DNA of 64,000 nucleotides from an uncultured Acetatifactor sp. GTDB taxonomy: Bacteria; Bacillota; Clostridia; Lachnospirales; Lachnospiraceae. The position numbers and the translations under genes were made by a program. Each line of letters starts with the position of its first letter. The first letter of the stretch is position 1. Below, one piece after another: positions 18,157 to 27,044 of this stretch. Location of the stretch: NCBI GenBank assembly GCA_947586055.1, contig CANPXL010000001.1, forward strand, positions 62,001 through 126,000, given 5' to 3'. Below the pieces are notes generated by a model. The model searched no databases and was not told the origin of the DNA. It saw nothing but the letters and a program-made list of their open reading frames with translations.

Positions 18157-21100
18157 AGTACAGGGTTTTAAATCGTTTGCGAACAAGATCAATTTTCAGT
18201 TTCACAACGGCATTACCGGTATTGTAGGGCCGAACGGCAGCGGCAAGAGCAACGTGGCCGACGCGGTCCGCTGGGTGCTGGGCGAGCAGCGCGTCAAGCA
18301 GCTTCGCGGTGCCAGCATGCAGGATGTCATTTTCTCGGGAACAGAAAACAGAAAACCTTTAAGCTGCGCCGTGGTGGCGATTACGTTGGATAATTCCGAC
18401 CACCAGCTTGCCATTGATTTTGACGAGGTGACGGTGACGAGGCGGCTTTACCGTTCCGGCGAAAGTGAATATCTGATCAACGGCACACCCTGCCGCCTGA
18501 AAGACGTAAACGAGCTTTTCTATGATACCGGCATCGGCAAGGAGGGGTACTCCATTATCGGGCAGGGCCAGATCGACAAGATCTTAAGCGGTAAGCCCGA
18601 GGAACGCAGGGAACTGTTCGACGAGGCCGCCGGGATTGTAAAGTTCAAGCGCCGCAAGGCCGCGGCGCAGGCGAAGCTTGAGACCGAAAAACAGAATCTC
18701 GTCCGGGTGAAGGATATCCTCTCGGAACTGGAAAAGCAGGTGGGGCCTCTGGAGCGTCAGGCCGAGGTGGCGAAGGTCTACCTGCGGAAAAAGGAAGAAC
18801 TGAAGACGCTGGACGTCAACGTCTTTCTGCTGGAGAACGGCAGGCTGCGGGAACAGCTGCAGGCTTTGGAGGAAAAGTGCGGACTGGCAGGCGGCGAACT
18901 GGCGGATACCACGGAAAAATACGAACAGATCAGGGATGAGTACGGCCGAATCCAGGAAGAGATGGAAACGCTGGAGGCCGCCATTGAGGAAGCCAGAAAC
19001 AGTGTTACGGACACGGGACTGATGCGGGGAAAGCTGGAAGGCGAGATGAATGTGCTGAAGGAGCAGATCAACTCCGCTTTGGGCAGCGAGACGCATCTGA
19101 CCAACCGCAGGAACACTCTTCAGGAAGAGATTGCGGCGAAAGAAAAAGACAGGGAAAAACTGCTGCAGGAGAAAGGCGAAACGGATCAGGAAGTCGCCGA
19201 ACTTGCCGAGACGGCACGGATTCAGAGGGAGAAACTGGAAGAAATCCAGGCGAAAATCGAAGAACTCAATCAGTTCATTGAAGCGGGGAAAAATACCATC
19301 ATTGGAGAACTGAACCAGCGCGCTACCATCAAGTCCCGGATGGGCCGCTTCGACACCATGATGGAACAGGTGAATATCCGCAGAGCGGAGCTGAATTCCA
19401 GACTGCTCCGGGCAAAGTCCGATGAGGAAGCGAGAGAGGAATCGCTCAGGAAGCTGGAGGCGGAATTTGAGGACATCAGCGCGCAGATCGGCAGCATGAA
19501 CGAGAGACAGAATGCGGCGGAGCTGGAACTGGGGGATATCCGGGAGACCCTCGCAAAAAAAGACGCAAAGCTGCGCGAGACCCAGAGCGCCTATCATATG
19601 GAACGCTCAAAACTGGAGACGCTGACCAACCTTACCGAGCGCTACGAAGGGTATGGCGGCAGCGTTAAGAAGGTGATGGAGCAGAAGGAAAAGGAGAAGG
19701 GAATTGTCGGCGTTGTCGCGGACATCATCAAGGTGGAGAAACAGTATGAAACCGCCATTGAGACCGCGCTTGGCGGCAATATCCAGAATATCGTCACAGA
19801 CGACGAGGAAACGGCCAAGAGGATGATCCGGTATCTGAAGGATAATAAGCTGGGCCGCGCGACCTTCCTTCCCTTGACGAGCATCACAAACCCGCAGGAA
19901 TTTAAGACGCCGGAGGTGCTGAAGGAAAAAGGCGTCGTTGGCATGGCGGATGCGCTTGTCAGTACCGCGGAAAAATACGGGAATGTGGCGAAGGCCATGC
20001 TGGGCCGCATTGTGGTCATCGACAACGTGGACAATGCGGTAAGGATTGCAAGAAAGTACGATTACGGAATCCGGATGGTGACGCTGGAGGGAGAACTGCT
20101 CGTACCCGGAGGCGCCATCAGCGGCGGAGCGTTTAAGAACAACAGCAACCTGCTGGGACGGCGCAGGGAGATCGACGAGCTTGAAAAGAGGGTAAAACAG
20201 CTTCTTGCCGGCGTGGATGCCGCAAACCGGGAGATCGACGATACGAAGGCGCGGCGCAACAAGCTGCGCATGGAGCTGGAGGCGCTGAAGGCGGACATCC
20301 AGAGAAAGTCCATCGAGCAGAACACTGTCAGGTTAAATATCGCGCAGGCGAGAGAGCGCATGAACGAGGAAGCGGAAGGCGCTGCGTCTCTGCGGCGGGA
20401 AGAAAAAGAGATCGAGGGACAGCTGAACCAGATAAAGACCGATAAAGAAGCCATCCGGAAGGAACTGGCGGACAGTGAGGCGCTGGAAAAGGCTACTCAG
20501 GAACAGATCCTTTTAAAACAGCAGGAGACGGAAGAACTGCGAAAGGCGGAGAGCGAAGCGGCTTCCCTTGTGGCAGAATGGGATCTGAAGGCGGAGAAAA
20601 TGCGCCAGACCCAGGGATTCAAGCAGGCGAACGCGGATCGTATCGACGGAGAGATCCAGCGCTCCCGGGCGGAATTGGCCGAGATTCTGGAAGCGCTGGA
20701 GGAAAACGGCCGGGAGATGGAGCGGAAGAGACAGAACATCGCGCAGATCGAGAAGACCATCGCCGCATCCTACGACGCCCAGAACGAATCAGAGGGAAAG
20801 CTGAAAGAAACGGCCGCGCGCAGAGAAGAGCTGGCAAAGAAACAGAAGAGCTTCTTTCAGAGACGGGAGGAACTGGCGGAGCGCATGACCGGACTGGACA
20901 GGGAAGTGTACCGCTTAAACGCCCAGAAGGAAAAGCTGGAAGAGTCTCTGGACAGCCGGATCAACTACATGTGGGACGAGTATGAGATCACCCTTTCGGA
21001 CGCGGCAGCGCTCCGAAACGAAGATATGACAGACCTGTCGGCAATGAAGCGGGATATCGCGTCGCTGAAGGATCAGATCAGGAAGCTGGGCGACGTGAAT

Positions 21101-21697
21101 GTCAACGCCATCGAAGACTATAAAAATCTGATGGAACGCTATACCTTCATGACGACGCAGCACGACGATCTTGTGGAAGCGGAAAAGACGCTGGAAGGGA
21201 TCATACTGGAACTGGACACCGCCATGAGGAAACAGTTTACGGAGAAGTTTGCCGAGATCGACAGAGAGTTCGACAAGGTATTCCGGGAACTGTTCGGCGG
21301 CGGCAAGGGAACGCTGGAGCTGATGGAGGACGAAGACATTCTGGAAGCGGGCGTGCGCATCATCGCCCAGCCGCCCGGAAAGAAGCTGCAGAACATGATG
21401 CAGCTGTCCGGCGGGGAAAAGGCGCTGACCGCCATCGCGCTTTTGTTTGCCATCCAGAATCTGAAGCCGTCGCCGTTCTGTCTGCTGGACGAGATCGAAG
21501 CCGCCCTGGATGACTCCAATGTGGGGCGCTTTGCGAAATACCTGCATAAGTTGACGAAAAACACACAGTTTATTGTGATCACCCACAGGAGAGGTACAAT
21601 GGAACAGGTGGACAGGCTGTACGGCATTACCATGCAGGAAAAAGGCGTATCCACTCTGGTGAGTGTAAACCTGATCGATAAGGAACTGGATGATTAG
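18137..21697 (+). CDS. smc: Chromosome segregation protein SMC
   Basis: 1186 residues, normal length. Walker A GPNGSGKS lies at 31-38, two coiled-coil arms (about 170-500 and 680-1020) flank the hinge, and the C-terminal head has the signature LSGGEKAL (from 1090) and Walker B CLLDEIEA (about 1115). With ScpA and ScpB (not in this window) it forms the bacterial condensin. It overlaps rnc by 20 bases and lies 16 bases before ftsY, the conserved Bacillota order. Confidence 0.98.
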   Translation: MYLKNIEVQGFKSFANKINFQFHNGITGIVGPNGSGKSNVADAVRWVLGEQRVKQLRGASMQDVIFSGTENRKPLSCAVVAITLDNSDHQLAIDFDEVTVTRRLYRSGESEYLINGTPCRLKDVNELFYDTGIGKEGYSIIGQGQIDKILSGKPEERRELFDEAAGIVKFKRRKAAAQAKLETEKQNLVRVKDILSELEKQVGPLERQAEVAKVYLRKKEELKTLDVNVFLLENGRLREQLQALEEKCGLAGGELADTTEKYEQIRDEYGRIQEEMETLEAAIEEARNSVTDTGLMRGKLEGEMNVLKEQINSALGSETHLTNRRNTLQEEIAAKEKDREKLLQEKGETDQEVAELAETARIQREKLEEIQAKIEELNQFIEAGKNTIIGELNQRATIKSRMGRFDTMMEQVNIRRAELNSRLLRAKSDEEAREESLRKLEAEFEDISAQIGSMNERQNAAELELGDIRETLAKKDAKLRETQSAYHMERSKLETLTNLTERYEGYGGSVKKVMEQKEKEKGIVGVVADIIKVEKQYETAIETALGGNIQNIVTDDEETAKRMIRYLKDNKLGRATFLPLTSITNPQEFKTPEVLKEKGVVGMADALVSTAEKYGNVAKAMLGRIVVIDNVDNAVRIARKYDYGIRMVTLEGELLVPGGAISGGAFKNNSNLLGRRREIDELEKRVKQLLAGVDAANREIDDTKARRNKLRMELEALKADIQRKSIEQNTVRLNIAQARERMNEEAEGAASLRREEKEIEGQLNQIKTDKEAIRKELADSEALEKATQEQILLKQQETEELRKAESEAASLVAEWDLKAEKMRQTQGFKQANADRIDGEIQRSRAELAEILEALEENGREMERKRQNIAQIEKTIAASYDAQNESEGKLKETAARREELAKKQKSFFQRREELAERMTGLDREVYRLNAQKEKLEESLDSRINYMWDEYEITLSDAAALRNEDMTDLSAMKRDIASLKDQIRKLGDVNVNAIEDYKNLMERYTFMTTQHDDLVEAEKTLEGIILELDTAMRKQFTEKFAEIDREFDKVFRELFGGGKGTLELMEDEDILEAGVRIIAQPPGKKLQNMMQLSGGEKALTAIALLFAIQNLKPSPFCLLDEIEAALDDSNVGRFAKYLHKLTKNTQFIVITHRRGTMEQVDRLYGITMQEKGVSTLVSVNLIDKELDD

Positions 21698-21712
21698 GAG
21701 GTCTTGTGCGTC

Positions 21713-22723
21713 ATGAGCGAAGAGAACGGCAGTCAGGTAAATTTAAGCAGAAATAACATATACGGCGTGGAGAAGGTGGAAGCCGAGGAAAAGAAGGGCT
21801 TTTTTGCAAGGCTGAAGGCAGGGCTTACCAGAACCAGAGACAGTATTGTCAAGGGCATCGACTCCGTGTTCAGCGGCAGCACGGAAATTGATGAGGATTT
21901 TTACGAGGAACTGGAAGAAATCCTGATCATGGGGGACATCGGCGTCAACGCCACCTCACAGATCATGGACAGGCTGCGGGAGCAGGTAAGGGAGCGCCGC
22001 ATAAAAGCGCCTTCCGAGTGCAGACAGCTTCTTGTGGAGAGCATCCGCGACCAGATGAAGGTGGAAGAGACGGCTTACAGGTTTGAGACCTGCCGCTCCG
22101 TCCTTATGATCGTCGGCGTGAACGGAGTGGGAAAGACCACCACGGTGGGCAAGCTGGCCGGAAAGCTGAAAAGCAGCGGCCGAAAGGTGCTTATCGCCGC
22201 GGCGGATACCTTCCGTGCGGCGGCGGGCGACCAGCTTGCGGAGTGGGCGAGACGGGCCGACGTGCCTTTGGTCGGCGGAAGCGAAGGGGCAGATCCGGCC
22301 AGCGTGGTCTACGACGCGGTCAACGCCGCGAAGGCAAGGGGCGTTGACGTTCTGTTGATCGACACGGCGGGAAGGCTTCACAACAAGAAAAATCTGATGG
22401 AAGAACTGCGAAAAATGAACCGGATCATTGACCGGGAATTTCCGGAAGCGCACAGGGAAAACCTGATCGTGCTGGACGCGACCACCGGCCAGAACGCTTT
22501 GATGCAGGCCCGGGAATTTGGCGACGTGACGGATCTGACCGGCATTGTTCTCACAAAGATGGACGGCACGGCAAAGGGCGGAATCGCGGTGGCGATCCAG
22601 TCGGAGCTGAAGGTGCCGGTAAAATATATCGGGGTGGGCGAAACCATCGACGATCTGCAGAAATTTGATTCGGATGAGTTTGTCAACGCGCTGTTTGACG
22701 TGCCGCCGTCCGGCGAGACCTGA
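21713..22723 (+). CDS. ftsY: Signal recognition particle receptor FtsY
   Basis: 336 residues. SRP GTPase that docks the Ffh-ribosome complex at the membrane. An acidic/basic N-terminal A region (first 40 residues) precedes the N domain; the G domain shows GVNGVGKTTT, DTAGRLH and TKMDGTAKGG. Start 21713 has TAGGAGGTC nine bases upstream; the TTG at 21704 is rejected. The partner Ffh is at 31658. Confidence 0.97.
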   Translation: MSEENGSQVNLSRNNIYGVEKVEAEEKKGFFARLKAGLTRTRDSIVKGIDSVFSGSTEIDEDFYEELEEILIMGDIGVNATSQIMDRLREQVRERRIKAPSECRQLLVESIRDQMKVEETAYRFETCRSVLMIVGVNGVGKTTTVGKLAGKLKSSGRKVLIAAADTFRAAAGDQLAEWARRADVPLVGGSEGADPASVVYDAVNAAKARGVDVLLIDTAGRLHNKKNLMEELRKMNRIIDREFPEAHRENLIVLDATTGQNALMQAREFGDVTDLTGIVLTKMDGTAKGGIAVAIQSELKVPVKYIGVGETIDDLQKFDSDEFVNALFDVPPSGET

Positions 22724-22850
22724 CCGGAGGAAGGGCCGGAAACGAATGCCCTTTGCAGTAAGCGGCGGACCGCCAATCAAAGAAGTACGGGAGCCGGTGT
22801 ATAACGGATAAAAGGAATGCGAGATCATCCCGCGGAAGGTGAGGAAGAAA

Positions 22851-24074
22851 ATGGAAGAGCAGATGCTGACACTGAAAAAATTTGAAGAAGCCTGTGAGGT
22901 GGTAAAACGGGTAACGCTGGAGACCAAGCTTGTGTTCAGCGATTATTTCAGCGCCGTCACGGGAAACAGGGTATATCTGAAGCCGGAAAACCTGCAGTTT
23001 ACAGGCGCATACAAGGTGCGGGGCGCTTATTATAAGATGAGCACCCTGTCGGAGGAAGAGCGGGCGAAGGGACTGATCACCGCCTCTGCTGGAAATCACG
23101 CCCAGGGCGTGGCCTATGCGGCAAAATGCTACGGGGCGAAGGCCACCATTGTCATGCCGACCACCACGCCGCTGATGAAGGTGAACCGGACGAAGAACTA
23201 CGGCGCCGAGACGGTGCTCTGCGGCGACGTGTATGACGAGGCCTGCGCGAAGGCGTACGAACTGGCGGCGGAGCACGGTTATACGTTCATTCATCCCTTT
23301 GACGACCTGACGGTGGCCACCGGACAGGGAACCATCGCCATGGAGATCATCAAGGAGCTGCCGCTGGTGGACTATATTCTGGTTCCCATCGGCGGAGGCG
23401 GACTTGCCACCGGCGTATCCGCGCTGGCGAAACTTTTGAATCCAAAGATTAAGGTGATCGGTGTGGAACCGGCGGGGGCAAACTGCATGCAGGAATCCTT
23501 AAAAGCCGGAAAAGTGACTACGCTTCCCACAGTAAACACCATAGCCGACGGCACCGCGGTCAAGACGCCCGGTGAAAAACTTTTCCCCTACTTACAGAAG
23601 AATCTGGATGATATCATCACCGTAAAGGATGAGGAACTGGTTGTGGCGTTTCTGGATATGGTGGAAAATCATAAGATGGTGGCGGAAAATTCCGGACTGC
23701 TCACCGTTGCGGCGCTGCGCCATCTGGATGTGAAGGACAAGAAGATCGTTTCCATCATCAGCGGCGGAAACATGGATGTGATTACGATGTCCTCCGTGGT
23801 ACAGCAGGGCCTGATCCTGCGCGACAGGATCTTTACGGTTTCCATCCTGCTTCCCGACAAGCCCGGCGAGCTGCACAGGGTATCGGGTATCATTGCGGAC
23901 GTAAACGGAAACGTGATCAAGCTGGAGCATAACCAGTTTGTGACCATCAACCGCAACGCGGCCGTGGAGCTGAGGATCACTATGGAAGCTTTCGGAACGG
24001 AGCATAAGAAACAGATCATGGACGCACTGGAAGAGGGCGGCTATCAGCCGAAGCAGGTCAGGACTAACATTTAA
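22851..24074 (+). CDS. ilvA: Threonine ammonia-lyase with ACT domain
   Basis: 407 residues. Deaminates threonine to 2-oxobutyrate. Lys55 in FTGAYKVRGA binds PLP, the loop PIGGGGLATG binds its phosphate, and a single ACT domain occupies about 330-405. The length and single ACT domain match the shorter ilvA/tdcB class common in Clostridia; biosynthetic (isoleucine) versus catabolic role cannot be settled from sequence. Convergent with the MATE gene and separated from it by 34 bases. Confidence 0.92.
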   Translation: MEEQMLTLKKFEEACEVVKRVTLETKLVFSDYFSAVTGNRVYLKPENLQFTGAYKVRGAYYKMSTLSEEERAKGLITASAGNHAQGVAYAAKCYGAKATIVMPTTTPLMKVNRTKNYGAETVLCGDVYDEACAKAYELAAEHGYTFIHPFDDLTVATGQGTIAMEIIKELPLVDYILVPIGGGGLATGVSALAKLLNPKIKVIGVEPAGANCMQESLKAGKVTTLPTVNTIADGTAVKTPGEKLFPYLQKNLDDIITVKDEELVVAFLDMVENHKMVAENSGLLTVAALRHLDVKDKKIVSIISGGNMDVITMSSVVQQGLILRDRIFTVSILLPDKPGELHRVSGIIADVNGNVIKLEHNQFVTINRNAAVELRITMEAFGTEHKKQIMDALEEGGYQPKQVRTNI

Positions 24075-24108
24075 CGGAACGGTTCCGGCGGGCTGCCGCC
24101 ATGAACGG

Positions 24109-25431
24109 TCAGAGCTTTTTGCGGAATTTCCGGTAGAACACAACGGAGATGGCCGTACCGATCACCCAGCCCACAGGCCATGCGCACCAGATCCCCGCGC
24201 TCCCGAAACGGGAGGAAAAAACGAAGGCCAGCACCACCCGCAGGATCAGATCGCTGAAGGTCGCCGCTATGAATTCTTTCATCTTACCGGCGCCGCGCAG
24301 GACTCCGTCCGAAACCAGCTTGCAGGATACCACAAAGTAAAACGGCGACAGGATCCGAAGGAACAATATGCCCGTTTGAACCGCCGTATCCGAGGGACTG
24401 TCCATAAAGAGATGCACAAGCTGTCCTGGCGCCAGCAGATAGAGCAGGACAACGGGGGCGCAGACCGTCCAGATCATCCGGATTCCCGCGCGGAATCCCT
24501 GTTTTACGTGGTCGGTCTTCCCGGCGCCCAGATTCTGGGCGGTGTAAGTGGAAATTCCGTTGCCGAGGGTGGTAAAGGAAGTGATCACCAGATTGTTCAG
24601 CTTTACGGAGGCGGAATAGCCCGCCATGACGCCGGGGCCGAACCGGTTGATCATTCCCTGAATCAGAATGTTGCCGACGGAGATGAAGCTCTGCTGAAGA
24701 ATGCTTGGCACGGCGATGACGGAGATGTCCCGCAGGAACGTCAGGGAAAAAAGACGGCTCCTGCCGCTGCATTTGATCCCTGCCAGCCGTTTTGCCACGA
24801 AGACAAGAGCAAGGATGCAGCTGGCGCCCTGGCAGAGAAAGGTCGCCCATGCCACGCCGGCTACGCCCATGCCGAATCCTTTGACGAACAGGATATCCAC
24901 GGCGATATTGGAAACGGAAGAGACGGCGAGAAAATAAAAGGGCGTTTTGGAATCCCCAAGAGCGGAAAAAATGCCGGTGGAGATATTGTAGAACAGGACG
25001 AAGGGGAACCCGCAGATATAGATCGTAAGGTACAGGCTGGAATCCGCGAACACTTCCTCCGGCGTATGGATGAGCCGAAGCAGGAGATCGCCTGAGAAGA
25101 GACCGGCCGCCACCAGAACCGCGCAGAGAACCGCGCTGGCCAGCATGGCGGTCCGAACGGCGGTTTTCAGCCCTTTATTGTCTTTGGCGCCGAACAGCCT
25201 TGCCACGATGACGGAGCAGCCGATGTTGCATCCGAACGCAAAGGCGATGAAAATCAGAGTGATCTCATAGCTGTTTCCCACCGCCGCAAGAGCGTTTTCC
25301 CCGATAAATTTTCCGGCCACGAAGCTGTCCGCAATGTTGTAAAGCTGCTGAAAGACAATGCTTCCCAGAAGCGGCAGGCAGTACTGCCATAGCACCTTTC
25401 CCGGTGACCCGACGGTCAGATCCTTATTCAT
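24109..25431 (-). CDS. MATE-family multidrug/sodium antiporter
   Basis: 440 residues with about twelve membrane spans in two similar halves. It starts with the typical NDLTVGSPGK-like opening (here KDLTVGSPGKVLWQY) and contains the family's PLLGSIVFQQLYNIADS segment in helix 1. It belongs to the DinF/NorM-like branch that exports cationic compounds against Na+ or H+; the substrate is unknown. Start 25431 has AGGAGGAAGG six bases upstream; an in-frame start at 25488 would lie in the promoter. Confidence 0.92.
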   Translation of the reverse strand: MNKDLTVGSPGKVLWQYCLPLLGSIVFQQLYNIADSFVAGKFIGENALAAVGNSYEITLIFIAFAFGCNIGCSVIVARLFGAKDNKGLKTAVRTAMLASAVLCAVLVAAGLFSGDLLLRLIHTPEEVFADSSLYLTIYICGFPFVLFYNISTGIFSALGDSKTPFYFLAVSSVSNIAVDILFVKGFGMGVAGVAWATFLCQGASCILALVFVAKRLAGIKCSGRSRLFSLTFLRDISVIAVPSILQQSFISVGNILIQGMINRFGPGVMAGYSASVKLNNLVITSFTTLGNGISTYTAQNLGAGKTDHVKQGFRAGIRMIWTVCAPVVLLYLLAPGQLVHLFMDSPSDTAVQTGILFLRILSPFYFVVSCKLVSDGVLRGAGKMKEFIAATFSDLILRVVLAFVFSSRFGSAGIWCAWPVGWVIGTAISVVFYRKFRKKL

Positions 25432-25476
25432 CTTCCTTCCTCCTGTTTCCATATCCCTCGTTTTTACCCACTGTCC

Positions 25477-25504
25477 AGTGTAACACAAGATGCATAAATG
25501 TCAA
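25477..25504 (-). promoter_or_regulatory. Promoter of the MATE gene
   Basis: On the minus strand TTGACA (25504-25499), 16-base spacer, TACACT (25482-25477), about 45 bases before the start codon. Confidence 0.65.
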
Positions 25505-25534
25505 TGAAAGAAAGTAACAGGAGGCGCTTTCCCC

Positions 25535-26707
25535 ATGAAAAAAATATTCCCGGTATTGTTTCTTATCTGTCTCTTGCTGACAGGATGCGGCAGCGGCTAT
25601 GACAGGGCAAAAAAATATCTGGTGCAGACCTATCACATCTCCCGGACGGAAAGGATTCCCAAAGTTATTCTGGACTGTGATATGACTTATCTTGGAGACG
25701 ACGCTATGTGCCTGAGTATTTTAGCGCAGGCAGACAAACTGGGGCTCATCGAATTATTGGGGGTTACGATCACGGGAGGAAACAATTTTGTGTCCTACGG
25801 CACAAATGCAGCGCTGGTTCAGCTGGAACACATGGAAAGGGAAGAGATCCCGGTTTATATGGGGACGGATATACCCCTGAACGGTGCGCGCGATTTATCT
25901 TGGCAGGAGACCATAGTCGGCAGCATTGACAAATGGGGGGCAATGTATCATTTTGACGCTTATGTCGCGCCGGATCGGTATCATGATCTGGGGAAATTAT
26001 ATGAGCGAAAATGGGGCTACTCTGAGACGGAGGCGGAAGAACTGAACTCCGTGGACTTTATGATTCAACAGGTATCGGACTACCCGGAGGAAGTGACGCT
26101 GATCTGTGTGGGAGCGGCGACCAACATTGCGTCAGCGTGTCAGAAGGATGACAGTTTTGCGGCGAAAACAGCGGGAATCGTGTATATGGGCACGATCATA
26201 GGGGATCAGGGAACTTATACGCCCTATGCGGATTTTAACTGTTTTTACGATGCGGAAGCTTATGAGATCTGTTTCAACAGTGATTTTCCGGTTCAGATGG
26301 TAATACCGCATGAGGCGTCCGGGACGGCCTTTTTGAATAAAGCTGTTTTTGATCTGCTGGATTCCAAGAAGGATACCCCGACAGCCGCCTTTTGGCTGGA
26401 CAATCAATATAGCCAGTATCTGAGAAATCCAAAGAACAGGCAAAGCTGTCCGGATGCCATTGCGGCAGTCTGTTTTTTAAATCCCAATGTGATAGCCGGG
26501 CAGGAAATCCTTCATTTAGAAGTGAATACAGATACGCAGAGCCCTTATTACGGACAGGTTACGGCCCGGGCGGAAGATGGGAATATCCATGTCGTTATGG
26601 CAGTGGACAGCGGACAGTACTGGGATTTTGTCACGGACCTGTTATGTGAAATGACGGAAAGCTCGGACCGGGATTATGCCTGGTATGTGGAAGCCAATGA
26701 CCTGTAG
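25535..26707 (+). CDS. Lipoprotein of the nucleoside hydrolase family
   Basis: 390 residues. A signal peptide ends in lipobox LLLTGC with Cys18, so the enzyme is surface-anchored, which is unusual because most nucleoside hydrolases are cytoplasmic. The family fold is shown by ILDCDMTYLGDDAM, a variant of the calcium-binding DTDxGxDD motif, followed by GVTITGGN and CVGAATNIA. The first aspartate pair is shifted by one residue relative to the consensus, so activity on ribonucleosides is likely but not certain. AGGAGGCG precedes the ATG. It is divergent from the MATE gene. Confidence 0.82.
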   Translation: MKKIFPVLFLICLLLTGCGSGYDRAKKYLVQTYHISRTERIPKVILDCDMTYLGDDAMCLSILAQADKLGLIELLGVTITGGNNFVSYGTNAALVQLEHMEREEIPVYMGTDIPLNGARDLSWQETIVGSIDKWGAMYHFDAYVAPDRYHDLGKLYERKWGYSETEAEELNSVDFMIQQVSDYPEEVTLICVGAATNIASACQKDDSFAAKTAGIVYMGTIIGDQGTYTPYADFNCFYDAEAYEICFNSDFPVQMVIPHEASGTAFLNKAVFDLLDSKKDTPTAAFWLDNQYSQYLRNPKNRQSCPDAIAAVCFLNPNVIAGQEILHLEVNTDTQSPYYGQVTARAEDGNIHVVMAVDSGQYWDFVTDLLCEMTESSDRDYAWYVEANDL

Positions 26708-26812
26708 GAGAGGGGAGGAATTGTAGAAAACGGTTGAAATGCGATATTGGAAATAGTATATTAATAACATGGCAAAAGCCATAGGAAAGTACCCATGACA
26801 GAAAATAAAAAT

Positions 26813-26841
26813 GCATATCCTGTCTGGCCCACAGGATATGC
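26813..26841 (-). terminator. Strong hairpin, probable minus-strand terminator
   Basis: Perfect 11-base stem GCATATCCTGT/ACAGGATATGC around CTGGCCC. Read on the minus strand it is followed by ATTTTTATTTTC, a good U-tail, so it would end transcription coming from the broken lipoprotein gene at 27045-29439. Confidence 0.6.
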
Positions 26842-26895
26842 GGTGTCCGTAAGGACATTAGCTTAACCGGGAGCATCCACTTTGGAGTGGGTGCT
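26842..26895. repeat. Two further small hairpins of unknown role
   Basis: TGTCC-GTAA-GGACA (about 26844-26857) and AGCATCCACT-TTGG-AGTGGGTGCT (26872-26895, one mismatch) directly follow the 26813 hairpin. The 26708-27044 gap therefore holds three hairpins, a gene fossil and one palindrome, and no intact gene. Confidence 0.5.
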
Positions 26896-26999
26896 TTCAT
26901 ACGCTCCCTGAAAGTCTCCCTGTTCCAGAATATCCAGCACCTGTTCCAGCGTCCAGTTTTCCTCCGGCCAGACTTCGTCCGCCACCAGCAAAAGATTCA
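26863..26999 (-). pseudogene. Fossil of a third lipoprotein paralogue
   Basis: Bases 26901-26999 match 27797-27895 at 96 of 99 positions. On the minus strand the same frame is kept (LLLVADEVWPEENWTLEQ then VLDILEQGDFQGA), but it then runs into unrelated residues (YESTHSKVDAPG) and a TAA. Two of the three differences fall in one codon, changing Thr to Val as in the paralogue at 3300. This suggests a leftover of another gene copy rather than a simple recent duplication. Confidence 0.7.
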
Positions 27000-27015
27000 A
27001 ACAGATGAGCTATTT

Positions 27016-27039
27016 GAGGGGACAGATTTCTGTCCCCTC
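27016..27039. repeat. Perfect palindrome after the lipoprotein gene
   Basis: GAGGGGACAG-ATTT-CTGTCCCCTC, a 10-base perfect stem starting 5 bases beyond the stop codon of the minus-strand gene. No U-tail follows on either strand, so it is either a weak terminator or a REP-like palindrome. Confidence 0.55.
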
Positions 27040-27044
27040 GGCCT

